A DNA stretch of 64,000 bases from Aquimarina amphilecti (GCF_900109375.1 NZ_FOAB01000012.1:32897-96896); one strand, 5' to 3'. Positions 1 to 9,969 are shown, numbered from the stretch's first letter. Numbers and translations are program-made. The notes: generated by a model from the letters alone, not told the origin.

Positions 1-815
1 CTACTCTCGATGTAGGTACAGATGCAATGGGCACTATTACTCTAAACATTCCAGCAAATTTACCATTAAGCTCGTCTCTCTCCGGAACAGAATATCGCAT
101 TTTCGGAAAACTATCGTCTGAAGCCAATTCTGACGCTACTGCAGACGTTACTTGGGATACTGGAGGTGTATATCCATCAATAATAATAACAGCTCCTCCT
201 TACTCCATATCTTATGATTCTACAAACCCAGTTACTGTTGCTGCAGGAGAATCTATAACATTAAATTACACGTATACAGCATCTATGGATGTAGCTACAC
301 AATTTCAAATTTTTGAGGCGGATGTTCCAGGTATATTTGGCGGAACTACTGCAAATGGTACTGCAGTAATTGTTACTCCGACTGTTGTAGCAGGAACAGA
401 TATATCAACTACAGTTACTCTTGACATACCGTCAGACCTCCCAATAAGTTCATCACTTTCAGGAACCAAGTATTACATTTTTGGAAAATTGTCTTCCGCG
501 GACAATCCAGATGCAAGTTCTGATGCGGATTGGAGCGTCTCTGGAGAATATCCAGAAATCACTGTTTCGCCAGTACTTAGCACTAATGATTTTACCACTT
601 TCGATAGAGATAAATTATACTTTAATAATGCTTCAACATCTTTAGTTATCAATGATATAAATGATATAAAATCTTTGAGTATTTATAATACTATCGGTAA
701 AAAAGTATACGAAGTTGAAGATATAAAAAACGCAACAAATATCAACTTATCAACACTTCCAAAAGGGCTATATATCGCACGATCTGATTCGAAGTTTTTA
801 AAATTTATTAGATAG
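1..815 (+). CDS. C-terminal part of a repeat-containing secreted protein with a T9SS type A sorting domain
   Basis: The reading frame is open from base 3, so the gene starts left of the window and the ATG at 27 is internal. Two copies of a roughly 60-residue beta-rich unit are visible, each containing L-[NT]-IP-[AS]-[ND]-LP, S-SLSGT-[EK]-Y and FGKLSS motifs, joined by a Thr/Val-rich stretch. The last 75 residues (LYFNN, SLSIYNTIGKKV, LSTLPKGLYIA, KFLKFIR) match the Por secretion C-terminal sorting domain, so the protein is predicted to cross the outer membrane through the type IX system and be attached or released there. The function of the repeats is unknown; an adhesin or cell-wall protein is a guess. 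Confidence 0.85.
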   Translation, partial: TLDVGTDAMGTITLNIPANLPLSSSLSGTEYRIFGKLSSEANSDATADVTWDTGGVYPSIIITAPPYSISYDSTNPVTVAAGESITLNYTYTASMDVATQFQIFEADVPGIFGGTTANGTAVIVTPTVVAGTDISTTVTLDIPSDLPISSSLSGTKYYIFGKLSSADNPDASSDADWSVSGEYPEITVSPVLSTNDFTTFDRDKLYFNNASTSLVINDINDIKSLSIYNTIGKKVYEVEDIKNATNINLSTLPKGLYIARSDSKFLKFIR

Positions 816-850
816 AAAAAACATAACAGAATGAAACACTGTTAAAGTCG

Positions 851-902
851 AAAAAGAATTAAAAAGCCAATGGAATGCATCATTGGCTTTTTAATTCTTT
901 TT
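851..902 (+). terminator. Strong intrinsic terminator of the T9SS protein gene
   Basis: A perfect 22-bp inverted repeat (851-872 with 881-902) with an 8-nt loop lies 35 bp after the stop. The outer arms are A-rich on the left and T-rich on the right, so it could act in both directions, although the next gene is on the minus strand. Confidence 0.85.
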
Positions 903-987
903 TAATTTGATTAACTAATCATAAATTTCATCAAGACTATAATACATAAGGCATCTCAACAAACTAAAAAGCACAAGAAGTAGTATT

Positions 988-2298
988 CTAAATCTGGGAA
1001 TGATAAGTATTCATAACCTCTCTTCTTTTTCCGGAAGAAAGCAAAGGAATTTCATCTACATAAAGTATATCTATATTTGCATCTATTCCTAAATACCCTT
1101 TAAATTCCGTTAACATTTCAGCCTCATTTACTTTGTTATCTGTATTTAGCCTGATCTTATAATTCTTTTCTCCGTACTGAACTAATTGAAACTGTTTATA
1201 ATCACCGTATTTACATAGTTTATAAGAAACATGAGAAGGAATAATTTCTCCTTTAGTATCATAAATCAAATCTAATTTTCTACCCTCAATTGACGAGAGA
1301 TAACTGATATTATTTTTATCTAAACTTATAACTCCTATATCTCCTGTATCATATCGAATTATTGGCATTGCATAATTATGTAAATCAGTAACAATAATTC
1401 TTCCTCTCTCGCCTGGTGATACTGGAACATCCTTATAAAAATCAAAAACCTCAATAAAATAACTTGCAGAATTGATAATAAATTTAGAACATCCTCGTCT
1501 ATTATCTTCTTGGGCTAAAATTCCATTCTCATTATTAGAATATCTCGAAATTGGTGAAACTCCAAAATACTTTTCCATACGATTTCTCACATAATCATTA
1601 AGTCCTTCTGACATTGTAATAATAGACTGCACATTCGTTTTTATTGGATCAGCCTCGATTTTGTCAAGATATTGACAGATTGTAGTAAATGCCGAAGTAT
1701 ACCCTAGAAAACTTTTTCTTACAGTATTTGATTTGAGTTCTTTTATAAATTCCTCTATTTCTTTATTAGAAAGATTAAAAACACTTTTAGGATATATATT
1801 CTGCCACCAGAATCTTGACATAAAATTATGTTTATAATTATCCGGCCAAATTTTCACGTATATTAATTTTTGGCCAATCTCATATCCCGATTTGTATGAA
1901 AAATATAAATTATCTCCCGTATTACGACAGCGCTTGCTCATATTCTGCAATATAGAAAACGGAGCTCCTGTAGAGCCACTAGTAGAAACTAATACGCAGT
2001 TCTTAGTTTTATATTTTGAAGATTTAAATTCTTCAAAATTATCGCGAATTATGTTTTTATTAATGACTGGAAAATCTAAAATTGAACTATAACCAGAATA
2101 TTTCTGATAAAACCAAGTAGTACTAACAGCATGTTGAAGAATTTTCTGAAGGTATTCATCTTTTTTGGCCTGTACCGATTGAGAATTTGGATTTTCAATC
2201 AATTCCTTTATATCCTTAAAATGATTTTTGATATCATTTCCTTTAAGAATATCAAAAAACCAAAAGATTTTTCTACGAAAAACTTGTGATAGATTCAT
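988..2298 (-). CDS. PaaK/CapK-like adenylate-forming enzyme (phenylacetate-CoA ligase family)
   Basis: 436 residues. ANL-superfamily signatures are present: the phosphate-binding loop STSGSTG at residues 105-111, RYDTGDIG near residue 315 for adenine/ribose contact, and the hinge region GRKLDLI that starts the C-terminal lid. This sub-family normally activates an aryl or acyl acid as adenylate, then CoA thioester. Homologues called CapK occur in surface polysaccharide clusters, but no such genes are next to it here. No signal peptide, so cytoplasmic. The substrate cannot be read from sequence. Confidence 0.8.
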   Translation of the reverse strand: MNLSQVFRRKIFWFFDILKGNDIKNHFKDIKELIENPNSQSVQAKKDEYLQKILQHAVSTTWFYQKYSGYSSILDFPVINKNIIRDNFEEFKSSKYKTKNCVLVSTSGSTGAPFSILQNMSKRCRNTGDNLYFSYKSGYEIGQKLIYVKIWPDNYKHNFMSRFWWQNIYPKSVFNLSNKEIEEFIKELKSNTVRKSFLGYTSAFTTICQYLDKIEADPIKTNVQSIITMSEGLNDYVRNRMEKYFGVSPISRYSNNENGILAQEDNRRGCSKFIINSASYFIEVFDFYKDVPVSPGERGRIIVTDLHNYAMPIIRYDTGDIGVISLDKNNISYLSSIEGRKLDLIYDTKGEIIPSHVSYKLCKYGDYKQFQLVQYGEKNYKIRLNTDNKVNEAEMLTEFKGYLGIDANIDILYVDEIPLLSSGKRREVMNTYHSQI

Positions 2299-2443
2299 TA
2301 GTATATTCTATTACTCAGACCTATTAAAGATAGGTTCTATAAGCGATTTGCTCTATTAAGAATAACTGTGTGTGAATAAGATTATAAACAGGGGTATTGT
2401 TAAGCTTTGATAAAAGTAAACTATTTTTAAATATAAAAACAAA

Positions 2444-2473
2444 AAAAAAGCACAGTTTTCACTGTGCTTTTTT
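2444..2473 (-). terminator. dnaK terminator
   Basis: A 13-bp perfect stem (2444-2456 with 2461-2473) with a TTTC/GAAA loop, just beyond the dnaK stop. The minus-strand transcript ends in a long U tract. Confidence 0.85.
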
Positions 2474-2490
2474 ATATAGAATAACAATTC

Positions 2491-4401
2491 TTATTTAACT
2501 TCTTCAAAATCTACATCCTCTACATCACTACCTTCAGAGTCTCCTCCTTCAGGTTGTGCTCCAGCTTCTGGTCCTGCAGCTCCTCCTTGTTGAGCTTCAG
2601 CTTGCGCTTTATACATTTCCTCACTAGCTGCTTTCCAAGCTTCATTGATTTTATCAAGTGCTGGTTGTATAACAGCAAGATCTTTAGTTTCGTAAGCCTT
2701 TTTTAATTCCTCTAAAGCTTCTTCTACTGGCTTCTTATTATCATCAGAAATTTTATCTCCAAATTCCTTAAGCTGCTTTTCTGTCTGGAAAATCATTCCG
2801 TCAGCTTCATTTAACTTATCCGCAGTTTCTTTAGCTGTCTTATCTGCTTCTGCATTTGCTTCAGCTTCTTGTTTCATTTTTTCGATTTCTTCTTCTGTTA
2901 ATCCAGAAGATGCTTCAATACGAATATCCTGAGACTTATTTGTAGCTTTATCGGTAGCAGACACTTTGATAATACCATTAGCATCTATATCAAAAGTAAC
3001 TTCGATCTGAGGTGTACCCCTTTGTGCTGGTGGAATTCCGTCCAAATGAAAACGACCAATCGTTTTATTATCAGCTGCCATAGGACGCTCTCCTTGTAAC
3101 ACATGAATCTCTACAGAAGGTTGGTTATCTGCTGCTGTAGAAAATACTTGTGATTTTTTAGTAGGAATCGTTGTATTCGCTTCAATAAGCTTTGTCATAA
3201 CATTCCCCATTGTCTCTATACCAAGAGAAAGTGGAGTAACATCTAATAACAATACATCTTTTACATCACCTGTAAGAACTCCTCCTTGGATAGCGGCTCC
3301 AACAGCAACTACTTCATCAGGATTTACTCCTTTACTCGGCGCTTTTCCAAAGAACTTTTCTACTGCTTCCTGAACAGCAGGAATACGAGTAGAACCTCCT
3401 ACTAATATAATTTCATCAATATCACTTGTTGATAATCCTGCCGCTTTTAGTGCAGTTCTACAAGGTTCTATTGTACGCTTTACTAAATCATCAATTAATT
3501 GATCAAATTTAGCTTTTGTTAATGATCTTACTAAGTGTTTAGGACCACTTGCTGTAGCTGTAACATATGGCAAATTTATTTCTGTCTGAGAAGAAGAAGA
3601 TAATTCAATCTTTGCTTTTTCAGCAGCTTCTTTTAAACGTTGTAAAGCCATTGGGTCTTTACGAAGATCCATATTTTCTTCAGCTTTAAACTCTTCTGCT
3701 AACCAATCAATAATTTTCTGATCAACATCGTCTCCTCCTAAATGTGTATCTCCATCTGTCGATAATACTTCAAATACACCATCTCCTAATTCAAGAATAG
3801 ATACATCATGAGTACCACCACCAAAATCAAATACTACAATTTTTTGATCAGTACCTTTTTTATCAAGACCATATGCTAATGCAGCCGCTGTAGGCTCATT
3901 AATGATTCTTTCTACTTTAAGACCTGCTATCTCTCCTGCTTCTTTAGTTGCCTGACGCTGTGCATCATTAAAATATGCCGGTACAGTAATTACAGCTCTA
4001 CTTACATCCTGTCCAAGATAATCCTCTGCTGTTTTCTTCATTTTCTGAAGCGTCATTGCAGACAATTCTTGCGGTGTATATAAACGACCATCGATATCAA
4101 CTCGAGGCGTATTATTATCTCCTTTTACTACTTTATATGCAGCTCTTTCTGCTTCTTTTGCTGATTCAGAGAATTTATTCCCCATAAATCTTTTAATAGA
4201 AGAGATTGTTTTCGTAGGGTTCGTAACGGCCTGACGTTTTGCAGGATCACCAACCTTAATTTCTCCTCCTTCTACAAATGCAATTACAGATGGAGTAGTT
4301 CTCTTTCCTTCCGCATTAGGGATAACAACAGGCTCATTACCTTCCATTACAGAAACACAAGAGTTTGTTGTCCCTAAATCTATTCCTATTATCTTACTCA
4401 T
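2491..4401 (-). CDS. dnaK: Chaperone DnaK (Hsp70)
   Basis: 636 residues, full length. The actin-like ATPase domain carries GIDLGTTNSCV at the N-terminus (phosphate 1), FGGGTHDVS near residue 195 (phosphate 2) and VGGSTRIPAV. The interdomain linker DVTPLSLGIET near residue 390 precedes the substrate-binding beta domain. A helical lid and an acidic Gly/Glu-rich tail ending EDVDFEEVK follow. It is an ATP-driven cytoplasmic folding chaperone working with DnaJ and GrpE, neither of which is in this window. It is transcribed alone. No CIRCE element was found upstream, so HrcA control is not supported. The ATG is followed directly by the canonical SKIIGIDLG start. Confidence 0.98.
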   Translation of the reverse strand: MSKIIGIDLGTTNSCVSVMEGNEPVVIPNAEGKRTTPSVIAFVEGGEIKVGDPAKRQAVTNPTKTISSIKRFMGNKFSESAKEAERAAYKVVKGDNNTPRVDIDGRLYTPQELSAMTLQKMKKTAEDYLGQDVSRAVITVPAYFNDAQRQATKEAGEIAGLKVERIINEPTAAALAYGLDKKGTDQKIVVFDFGGGTHDVSILELGDGVFEVLSTDGDTHLGGDDVDQKIIDWLAEEFKAEENMDLRKDPMALQRLKEAAEKAKIELSSSSQTEINLPYVTATASGPKHLVRSLTKAKFDQLIDDLVKRTIEPCRTALKAAGLSTSDIDEIILVGGSTRIPAVQEAVEKFFGKAPSKGVNPDEVVAVGAAIQGGVLTGDVKDVLLLDVTPLSLGIETMGNVMTKLIEANTTIPTKKSQVFSTAADNQPSVEIHVLQGERPMAADNKTIGRFHLDGIPPAQRGTPQIEVTFDIDANGIIKVSATDKATNKSQDIRIEASSGLTEEEIEKMKQEAEANAEADKTAKETADKLNEADGMIFQTEKQLKEFGDKISDDNKKPVEEALEELKKAYETKDLAVIQPALDKINEAWKAASEEMYKAQAEAQQGGAAGPEAGAQPEGGDSEGSDVEDVDFEEVK

Positions 4402-4599
4402 ATTAGTATATAAATGTTTTAGTGTTGTTCTAAATTATTTATTGCACTTAAGTCAATGATTATGCCATGACAATTTATATGACAGGATGTCATTACTTTA
4501 TAATCATAATTGAGTAATTTAAAAATACTCTCAAAAAACAAAACCAATCCACCTATCTAAGTATTCAATAAAAAAAAGTGTTCTTTTTTATCAATCCCC

Positions 4600-4607
4600 T
4601 ATATTTA
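4600..4607 (+). promoter_or_regulatory. Possible -7 box of the serine deaminase gene
   Basis: TATATTTA matches seven of eight positions of the Bacteroidota -7 consensus TAnnTTTG, 30 bp before the start codon. No good TTG -33 element lies at the usual spacing, so this is tentative. Confidence 0.35.
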
Positions 4608-4637
4608 CCAACATAATTTCACACTCAATTAAGAATT

Positions 4638-6065
4638 ATGGAATGCATTAGTGTTTTTGATATGTTAAAGATCGGTGTCGGCCCTTCTAGTTCACATACA
4701 TTTGGCCCTTGGAGAGCTGGAAGACGATGGATTGCTGAACTCAAGAAAAACAATCAGTTTGATCTAGTTCAATCAATAAAAGTTGATCTATTCGGATCTT
4801 TATCTCTTACTGGTAAAGGTCACGCTACTGATATAGCTTCTATATTAGGCTTATGTGGATATGATCCCCAGACAATTGATGTGGGAACAATCTCTTCAAT
4901 AATTGAGGATATCAAATCAAAGAAAGTCCTATTATTTAATAAAGAATTATCCATCAATTTTAATCCAGAAACTCAAATTATTTTTAACAAGGAATTTAAA
5001 GAGTTTCATCCAAACGCTATAACGTTTACTGCTATCTTAAAAAACAAACAAGAAACAGCATCTACTTTCTATTCTATTGGTGGCGGTTTTGTTGTTCAAG
5101 AAACCAGAAAGAGAGAAAAGAAAAAAATGGAGGCATTTAGAGAGTTTCCACTTCCTGTTCAAAAAGCTACAGATCTTTTAGAATATTGTAAGAAGAAGAA
5201 CAAAAAAATATCTGAAATTGTATTAGAAAACGAACTTTCTCTTCAGACTACTGAAGAAATAAATTCTAGAATAGGTGATATCTGGAATGTTATGCTAGAA
5301 TCAATGTATCTAGGTTGTCATACAGAAGGAACACTTCCTGGTGGATTAAATGTAAGGCGTAGAGCATTTGATACTCATAAAAAATTAATTAGCGATTCTG
5401 CAAGCTATACTAATCCAACGGAATGGATAGAATCTATTAGAGATACTGAGGTTAAATTTCGCCAAATACTTAAATGGGTTTCTTGTTTTGCTCTTGCTGT
5501 TAATGAGGTAAATGCCTCACTAGGAAGAGTAGTTACTGCTCCCACAAATGGAAGTGCAGGCGTTATACCTGCAGTTATGATGTATTATATGGTTATTGAA
5601 AATCACGATGCGAATTTTGATGATATAAAGCAATTTATGCTAGTTGCAGGAGAAATTGGTAGTTTATTTAAAAAAGGGGCCACAATATCTGCTGCTATGG
5701 GCGGTTGTCAGGCAGAAATTGGAGTTTCATCTGCAATGGCCGCAGGAGCTTTAACTGAGTTAATGGGAGGAACACCAGAACAGGTAGTAATGGCTAGTGA
5801 AATTGCTATGGAACATCATTTAGGGTTAACTTGTGACCCAATTGGTGGTTTAGTACAAATCCCTTGCATAGAACGTAATGCAATGGGCGCTATAAAAGCA
5901 ATCAACGCTTGTGAAATGGCTTTAGATTCTGACGCTGCAAATGCCAAAGTACCTTTGGATAAGGTAATAGAAACTATGTGGGAAACAGCAAAAGACATGA
6001 ATACTAAATATAAAGAAACTAGTGAAGGAGGTTTAGCTATCAAGGTTAGTTTAAGCGACTGTTAA
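4638..6065 (+). CDS. sdaA: L-serine ammonia-lyase, iron-sulfur dependent, single chain
   Basis: 475 residues. The N-terminal beta domain starts with ISVFDMLKIGVGPSSSHT (substrate-loop SSSHT). The C-terminal alpha domain has APTNGSAGVIPAV and three cysteines suited to bind the catalytic [4Fe-4S] cluster (GGCQAEIG, LTCDPIGG, QIPCIERN). It converts L-serine to pyruvate and ammonia in the cytoplasm. It lacks the ACT domain found in some type 2 enzymes. The next gene starts 9 bp later, so the two are probably co-transcribed, with no obvious functional link. Divergent from dnaK. Confidence 0.96.
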   Translation: MECISVFDMLKIGVGPSSSHTFGPWRAGRRWIAELKKNNQFDLVQSIKVDLFGSLSLTGKGHATDIASILGLCGYDPQTIDVGTISSIIEDIKSKKVLLFNKELSINFNPETQIIFNKEFKEFHPNAITFTAILKNKQETASTFYSIGGGFVVQETRKREKKKMEAFREFPLPVQKATDLLEYCKKKNKKISEIVLENELSLQTTEEINSRIGDIWNVMLESMYLGCHTEGTLPGGLNVRRRAFDTHKKLISDSASYTNPTEWIESIRDTEVKFRQILKWVSCFALAVNEVNASLGRVVTAPTNGSAGVIPAVMMYYMVIENHDANFDDIKQFMLVAGEIGSLFKKGATISAAMGGCQAEIGVSSAMAAGALTELMGGTPEQVVMASEIAMEHHLGLTCDPIGGLVQIPCIERNAMGAIKAINACEMALDSDAANAKVPLDKVIETMWETAKDMNTKYKETSEGGLAIKVSLSDC

Positions 6066-6074
6066 TACTTACTG

Positions 6075-6749
6075 ATGTCTACAGAAGTCTTATTTTACAA
6101 AATAAAAAAATTACTTGTTAGCTACTTTCGATTATTTGGATTGTATATACTCTTCTTTATCTGCGTAGCATTACTTCAGAGTATATTTCCTTACTTAGAT
6201 CTAGAAAAATATTCTCAAGATGGGATTTTTGAAATTCTAAAGGAAAATAAGCTCAAAGCTTTTTTAGCAATGGTAGTCTTTGCTCCCTTTATAGAAGAAT
6301 TAATGTTTAGAACATTACTAAAACCAAAAACAACAGATCTCCTCTTATTCCTGACCTCTTGGTCTCTTTTTATAATTACATTATTTATTACTTTAGAATT
6401 CGAATGGTATTATAGATATCTCTTATCAATAGCGTTAGTGACAGTATTATTTTTTACTTACAAAAAGATAATATCAATATCATTTTTAGAAAAAGCCGTA
6501 ACTTACTTAAACAATTATCGATCAATTACACTTCAGGTCACATCGATAATTTTCGGTTTCCTACACATCTTTAATTATGTAGACTCTTTTAGGATAGATA
6601 GTATCTTATTTTTATTGATTGTTCCACGAATTATAGCTGGCCATATGTTCGGTAAAATAAAAATAGAAAACAACCATATGATTTGGCCGATACTTTTGCA
6701 CTCGATTAATAATGGCGTTGTATTTTTAATAATAAGTAATAGATACTAA
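6075..6749 (+). CDS. CPBP family intramembrane metalloprotease
   Basis: 224 residues with about six hydrophobic segments. The CPBP (Abi/CAAX) motifs are visible: FIEELMFR with paired Glu and Arg near residue 74, FLHIFN with His near residue 160, and ILLHSINN with His and Asn near residue 212. The family includes eukaryotic Rce1; bacterial members serve in peptide maturation or immunity, with substrates mostly unknown. It follows sdaA by 9 bp. Its stop is one base from the stop of the convergent gene at 6751, leaving no room for a terminator. Confidence 0.85.
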   Translation: MSTEVLFYKIKKLLVSYFRLFGLYILFFICVALLQSIFPYLDLEKYSQDGIFEILKENKLKAFLAMVVFAPFIEELMFRTLLKPKTTDLLLFLTSWSLFIITLFITLEFEWYYRYLLSIALVTVLFFTYKKIISISFLEKAVTYLNNYRSITLQVTSIIFGFLHIFNYVDSFRIDSILFLLIVPRIIAGHMFGKIKIENNHMIWPILLHSINNGVVFLIISNRY

Positions 6750-6750
6750 A

Positions 6751-7218
6751 TTATTTACAACCTTTTCTTTTTCTAGTATCAGCAATTGCTATAATTCTCC
6801 AAGTAGTTCCATCATTAAATAATTGAAACACATTGACTCCGCAATGACTAAATTGATCATTTACATAAAACTCATATGGAGTCCAAATCTGAGCTATATG
6901 TTCATCTGCTTCAATTTTAAAGTCTAACAATTTCTCTAACCATTTCTGATCTTCAGGCCTATTATGTATAACTTCTAGAAAATTATTCATATTAGTTTTC
7001 ATTGTTTTTACTTCACCTTCCTTTGTTTTTGCTATTGTCTGCATAACAATATTATCATCAATTGTTTTTCTTATTTTAGAGGTATCTCCTTTATGAAATC
7101 CATCAAAAAAATCTAAAACTGCTTGTTTTGCATTTTTTTGGTTAATATTCATTTCTTTTTGGGAAAAAATAATATTACAAGAAATTAATAAAGAACATAT
7201 AATTAAAAATCTACACAT
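6751..7218 (-). CDS. Exported NTF2/SnoaL-like protein
   Basis: 155 residues. The N-terminus MCRFLIICSLLISC-NIIFSQ is a signal peptide. It can be read as a lipobox (LISC) or as a signal peptidase I site after IFSQ, and the sequence does not decide between them. The mature part (AVLDFFDGFHKGDTSKIRKTID, then IAQIWTPYEFYVNDQFSHCGVNVFQLF and WRIIAIADT) resembles the SnoaL/DUF4440 cone-shaped fold used by small ligand-binding or lipid-modifying proteins. The function is unknown. Confidence 0.65.
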   Translation of the reverse strand: MCRFLIICSLLISCNIIFSQKEMNINQKNAKQAVLDFFDGFHKGDTSKIRKTIDDNIVMQTIAKTKEGEVKTMKTNMNNFLEVIHNRPEDQKWLEKLLDFKIEADEHIAQIWTPYEFYVNDQFSHCGVNVFQLFNDGTTWRIIAIADTRKRKGCK

Positions 7219-7321
7219 AACATTGGGAGTTTAATAGACCTAAAATTAGGCTTTTAATTATTTTATTAAAAATATAAACATTACTTCCTTTAAATAAAAG
7301 TAAATCAAAAATAACATACTC

Positions 7322-7352
7322 TTGTTACGATCTTACTAATTGATTACTTTTA
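7322..7352 (+). promoter_or_regulatory. panB promoter
   Basis: TTG at 7322-7324, a 20-bp spacer, and TACTTTTA at 7345-7352 (seven of eight matches to TAnnTTTG). The predicted transcript starts about 17 nt before the panB ATG. Confidence 0.55.
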
Positions 7353-7374
7353 CAACACTAAATTAACTTATAAA

Positions 7375-8193
7375 ATGTCTACAGCAAAAAAGGATTACAA
7401 GCGTGTTACCGTAAAATCTCTAGTCGAGATGAAAGCCAATCAAGAAAAGATATCTATGCTTACTGCATATGATTATACTATGGCAAAAATTGTAGATGGC
7501 GCTGGAGTAGATGTAATTTTAGTAGGAGATTCTGCCTCTAATGTTATGGCTGGTCATGAGACTACACTGCCAATTACATTAGATCAAATGATCTATCACG
7601 CATCTTCTGTTATCAGAGCAATACATAGAGCATTAATTGTAGTAGATTTACCTTTTGGTAGTTACCAAAGTGACCCTAAAGAAGCATTACGTTCGGCTAT
7701 AAGAATTATGAAAGAATCGGGAGGACACGCGGTAAAACTTGAAGGAGGAAAAGAGGTGAAAGAATCTATAAAAAGGATTTTGAATGCAGGGATTCCGGTA
7801 ATGGGTCATTTGGGATTAACACCTCAATCTATTTATAAGTTCGGTACTTATACAGTTCGTGCAAAAGAAGAAGAAGAAGCTAAAAAACTTAAGGAAGATG
7901 CTTTAATGCTTGAAAAAGCAGGATGTTTTGCGTTGGTTTTAGAAAAAGTTCCAGCAAAATTGGCGAAAGAAGTGGCAGAAAGTCTAACAATTCCTGTAAT
8001 AGGTATTGGTGCAGGAAATGGTGTAGATGGACAAGTATTAGTTACTCATGATATGCTTGGAATGACTCATGAATTCAACCCTCGCTTTTTGAGACGTTAC
8101 TTAGATTTATATACGGAAATGACTAATGCTTTTCAAAAATATGTTGCTGATGTAAAATCAGTAGATTTTCCGAATGACAATGAACAATACTAA
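7375..8193 (+). CDS. panB: 3-methyl-2-oxobutanoate hydroxymethyltransferase (ketopantoate hydroxymethyltransferase)
   Basis: 272 residues, typical for the family. The TIM-barrel shows the family motifs ISMLTAYDY, VDVILVGDSASNVMAGHETTLPIT (metal-binding Asp), VKLEGG, GIPVMGHLGLTPQS and PVIGIGAG. It transfers a hydroxymethyl group from 5,10-methylenetetrahydrofolate to 2-oxoisovalerate, the first step of pantothenate and CoA synthesis. The rRNA/tRNA pseudouridine synthase gene begins 49 bp downstream in the same direction and is probably in the same transcript. Confidence 0.97.
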   Translation: MSTAKKDYKRVTVKSLVEMKANQEKISMLTAYDYTMAKIVDGAGVDVILVGDSASNVMAGHETTLPITLDQMIYHASSVIRAIHRALIVVDLPFGSYQSDPKEALRSAIRIMKESGGHAVKLEGGKEVKESIKRILNAGIPVMGHLGLTPQSIYKFGTYTVRAKEEEEAKKLKEDALMLEKAGCFALVLEKVPAKLAKEVAESLTIPVIGIGAGNGVDGQVLVTHDMLGMTHEFNPRFLRRYLDLYTEMTNAFQKYVADVKSVDFPNDNEQY

Positions 8194-8242
8194 TATTAGT
8201 CTGGTTTATTAGTTTAAGATAATTCTTATTACCTAAGAGAAA

Positions 8243-8941
8243 TTGTTCGAAAAAACGACATCAAATAAATCTAATCTTCAAGTGCTCTACGAAGACAATC
8301 ATCTTATTATCGTTAATAAACGATCAGGAGATATTGTACAAGGAGATAAAACTGGAGACAAACCACTAAGTGAAGTGGTAAAAGAATATATCGCAGAAAA
8401 GTATCGTAAACCTGGTGCGGTTTATTTGGGTGTGGTACATAGACTCGATCGTCCTACTAGTGGTATTGTGGTATTTGCAAGGACAAGTAAAGCATTACCT
8501 AGACTTAATAAACTTTTTGCTAATAAAGAAGCTAAAAAAACATACTGGGCAGTTGTAAAAAACACTCCACCAAAAGAAAATGATACGCTCACACATTGGC
8601 TAAAACGTAATCCGAAACAAAACAAATCGTATGCTCATAAAAAGGAGATACCGGATAGTAAAAAAGCAATCTTGGATTATAAAATTATCAAAAGATTAAA
8701 TAATTACTGTGTTTTAGAAATTGACTTACATACTGGTAGACATCATCAAATAAGATCGCAACTATCTACTATTGGGTCTACAATAAAGGGGGATTTAAAA
8801 TATGGAGCCGATCGAAGTAATAAAGATGGTAGTATTCATCTTCATGCAAGAAAACTTATATTAATACATCCAGTAAAAAAAGAACCCTTGACAATTATTG
8901 CTCCTCCTCCATTGGACCCCATCTGGAATGACAGTATCTAA
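8243..8941 (+). CDS. RluA-family RNA pseudouridine synthase
   Basis: 232 residues. The catalytic motif is HRLDRPTSG (Asp nucleophile), preceded by YEDNHLIIVNKRSGDIVQGDK and followed by LHTGRHHQIR. It isomerises uridine to pseudouridine in rRNA or tRNA; the target base is not predictable. No S4 domain, so it is of the short RluA type. The start is TTG at 8243: a stop in the same frame lies at 8234-8236, and there is no in-frame ATG before the conserved core, so a non-ATG start is required. Confidence 0.9.
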   Translation: MFEKTTSNKSNLQVLYEDNHLIIVNKRSGDIVQGDKTGDKPLSEVVKEYIAEKYRKPGAVYLGVVHRLDRPTSGIVVFARTSKALPRLNKLFANKEAKKTYWAVVKNTPPKENDTLTHWLKRNPKQNKSYAHKKEIPDSKKAILDYKIIKRLNNYCVLEIDLHTGRHHQIRSQLSTIGSTIKGDLKYGADRSNKDGSIHLHARKLILIHPVKKEPLTIIAPPPLDPIWNDSI

Positions 8942-9044
8942 AAATATTTTTACACGCATTTTTTTTAGGTAACATTTCAAGCAATTACTATACTAATAGG
9001 TAAAGGAAAACTGATTTTTTTATTTCATTACTTAATAAGAATAC

Positions 9045-9905
9045 ATGGATTATATTTCATATTCATCAGAGTTATTTAAAAATATTGATTGGAGCTTCAT
9101 CTGGAGTATTCTTAAAGATATCGTGCTTCCTAATTCTGGAACTTTGATTTTCAATATCATACTGTTTTTATTTTTAGGCTTTATTATAGCTGTTGTATAC
9201 TGTATTATACTATGGCGTAAAGGAATTTTTAAAAGAGCGCCTAAATATTATAATTGGGCGGTAAAATTATACATTCCATTACTGATTGTAGGTATTCTTT
9301 ATGTTTTTGGTCAATGGGGTTTCATAAGAGGTATCTATAAAATACTTGACAATGAAAAGACAATGATTGTTGAAGGTGTTTATAATGCGTCCGTTCAGCA
9401 AATTTTTGAATCTGAAGATGCAAAAAATAAATTTGTGTTATCTGCGCAAATCCTAGCTATGAAAGCCAAATCAGATTCACAGAATTATGCTGTGTTTTTT
9501 GAGAAATACTTTAAGAAATACGACACAGGTAGTTCTTTTCTAAATAAAACCAAGAATAAACTGGCAAAATTTATTGTTAATAATTACAGTGATGAACTGT
9601 ACAAATTAACCATGTATGCATTTATAACTTCTGCTGGCAGAGGACATATTGACCTTTCTGAAGCATTACCTTATGAAGAGTTTAGCGCTGTTATGGATGC
9701 ATTATTAGAAATAGGCTATCAGGATATAGAAAAAGTAGTTTTAGACAAATTAAGTCAATGGTTTTCTATGGGTATTACCTCTCAATATAATGGAATGGTA
9801 AAATCATTATTGATCTTACTATTTATTATTCTTATCATCCCGATATTGGAATATTTTATTTACAAAAAATGGATTGCCCCCAAATATATTTCTAAAACTA
9901 TGTAA
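9045..9905 (+). CDS. Membrane protein of unknown function, three transmembrane segments
   Basis: 286 residues, not recognised. Hydrophobic segments lie at about residues 31-57 and 72-92, with a third near the C-terminus (residues 254-274, LLILLFIILIIPILEYFIY). The central 160 residues are charged and helical and would lie on one side of the membrane. No catalytic motif is seen. It stands alone between the pseudouridine synthase and a convergent DMT transporter. Confidence 0.7.
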   Translation: MDYISYSSELFKNIDWSFIWSILKDIVLPNSGTLIFNIILFLFLGFIIAVVYCIILWRKGIFKRAPKYYNWAVKLYIPLLIVGILYVFGQWGFIRGIYKILDNEKTMIVEGVYNASVQQIFESEDAKNKFVLSAQILAMKAKSDSQNYAVFFEKYFKKYDTGSSFLNKTKNKLAKFIVNNYSDELYKLTMYAFITSAGRGHIDLSEALPYEEFSAVMDALLEIGYQDIEKVVLDKLSQWFSMGITSQYNGMVKSLLILLFIILIIPILEYFIYKKWIAPKYISKTM

Positions 9906-9969
9906 AACATATATTCTACAAGTTTATACCATCCACATTTTTCACGATTATTTCAAACAAGAAACGGCA

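Noticed and set aside
4402..4637. CIRCE (HrcA) operator upstream of dnaK
   Set aside because: No TTAGCACTC-N9-GAGTGCTAA or close variant was found; only short unrelated inverted repeats such as TGACA-GGA-TGTCA.
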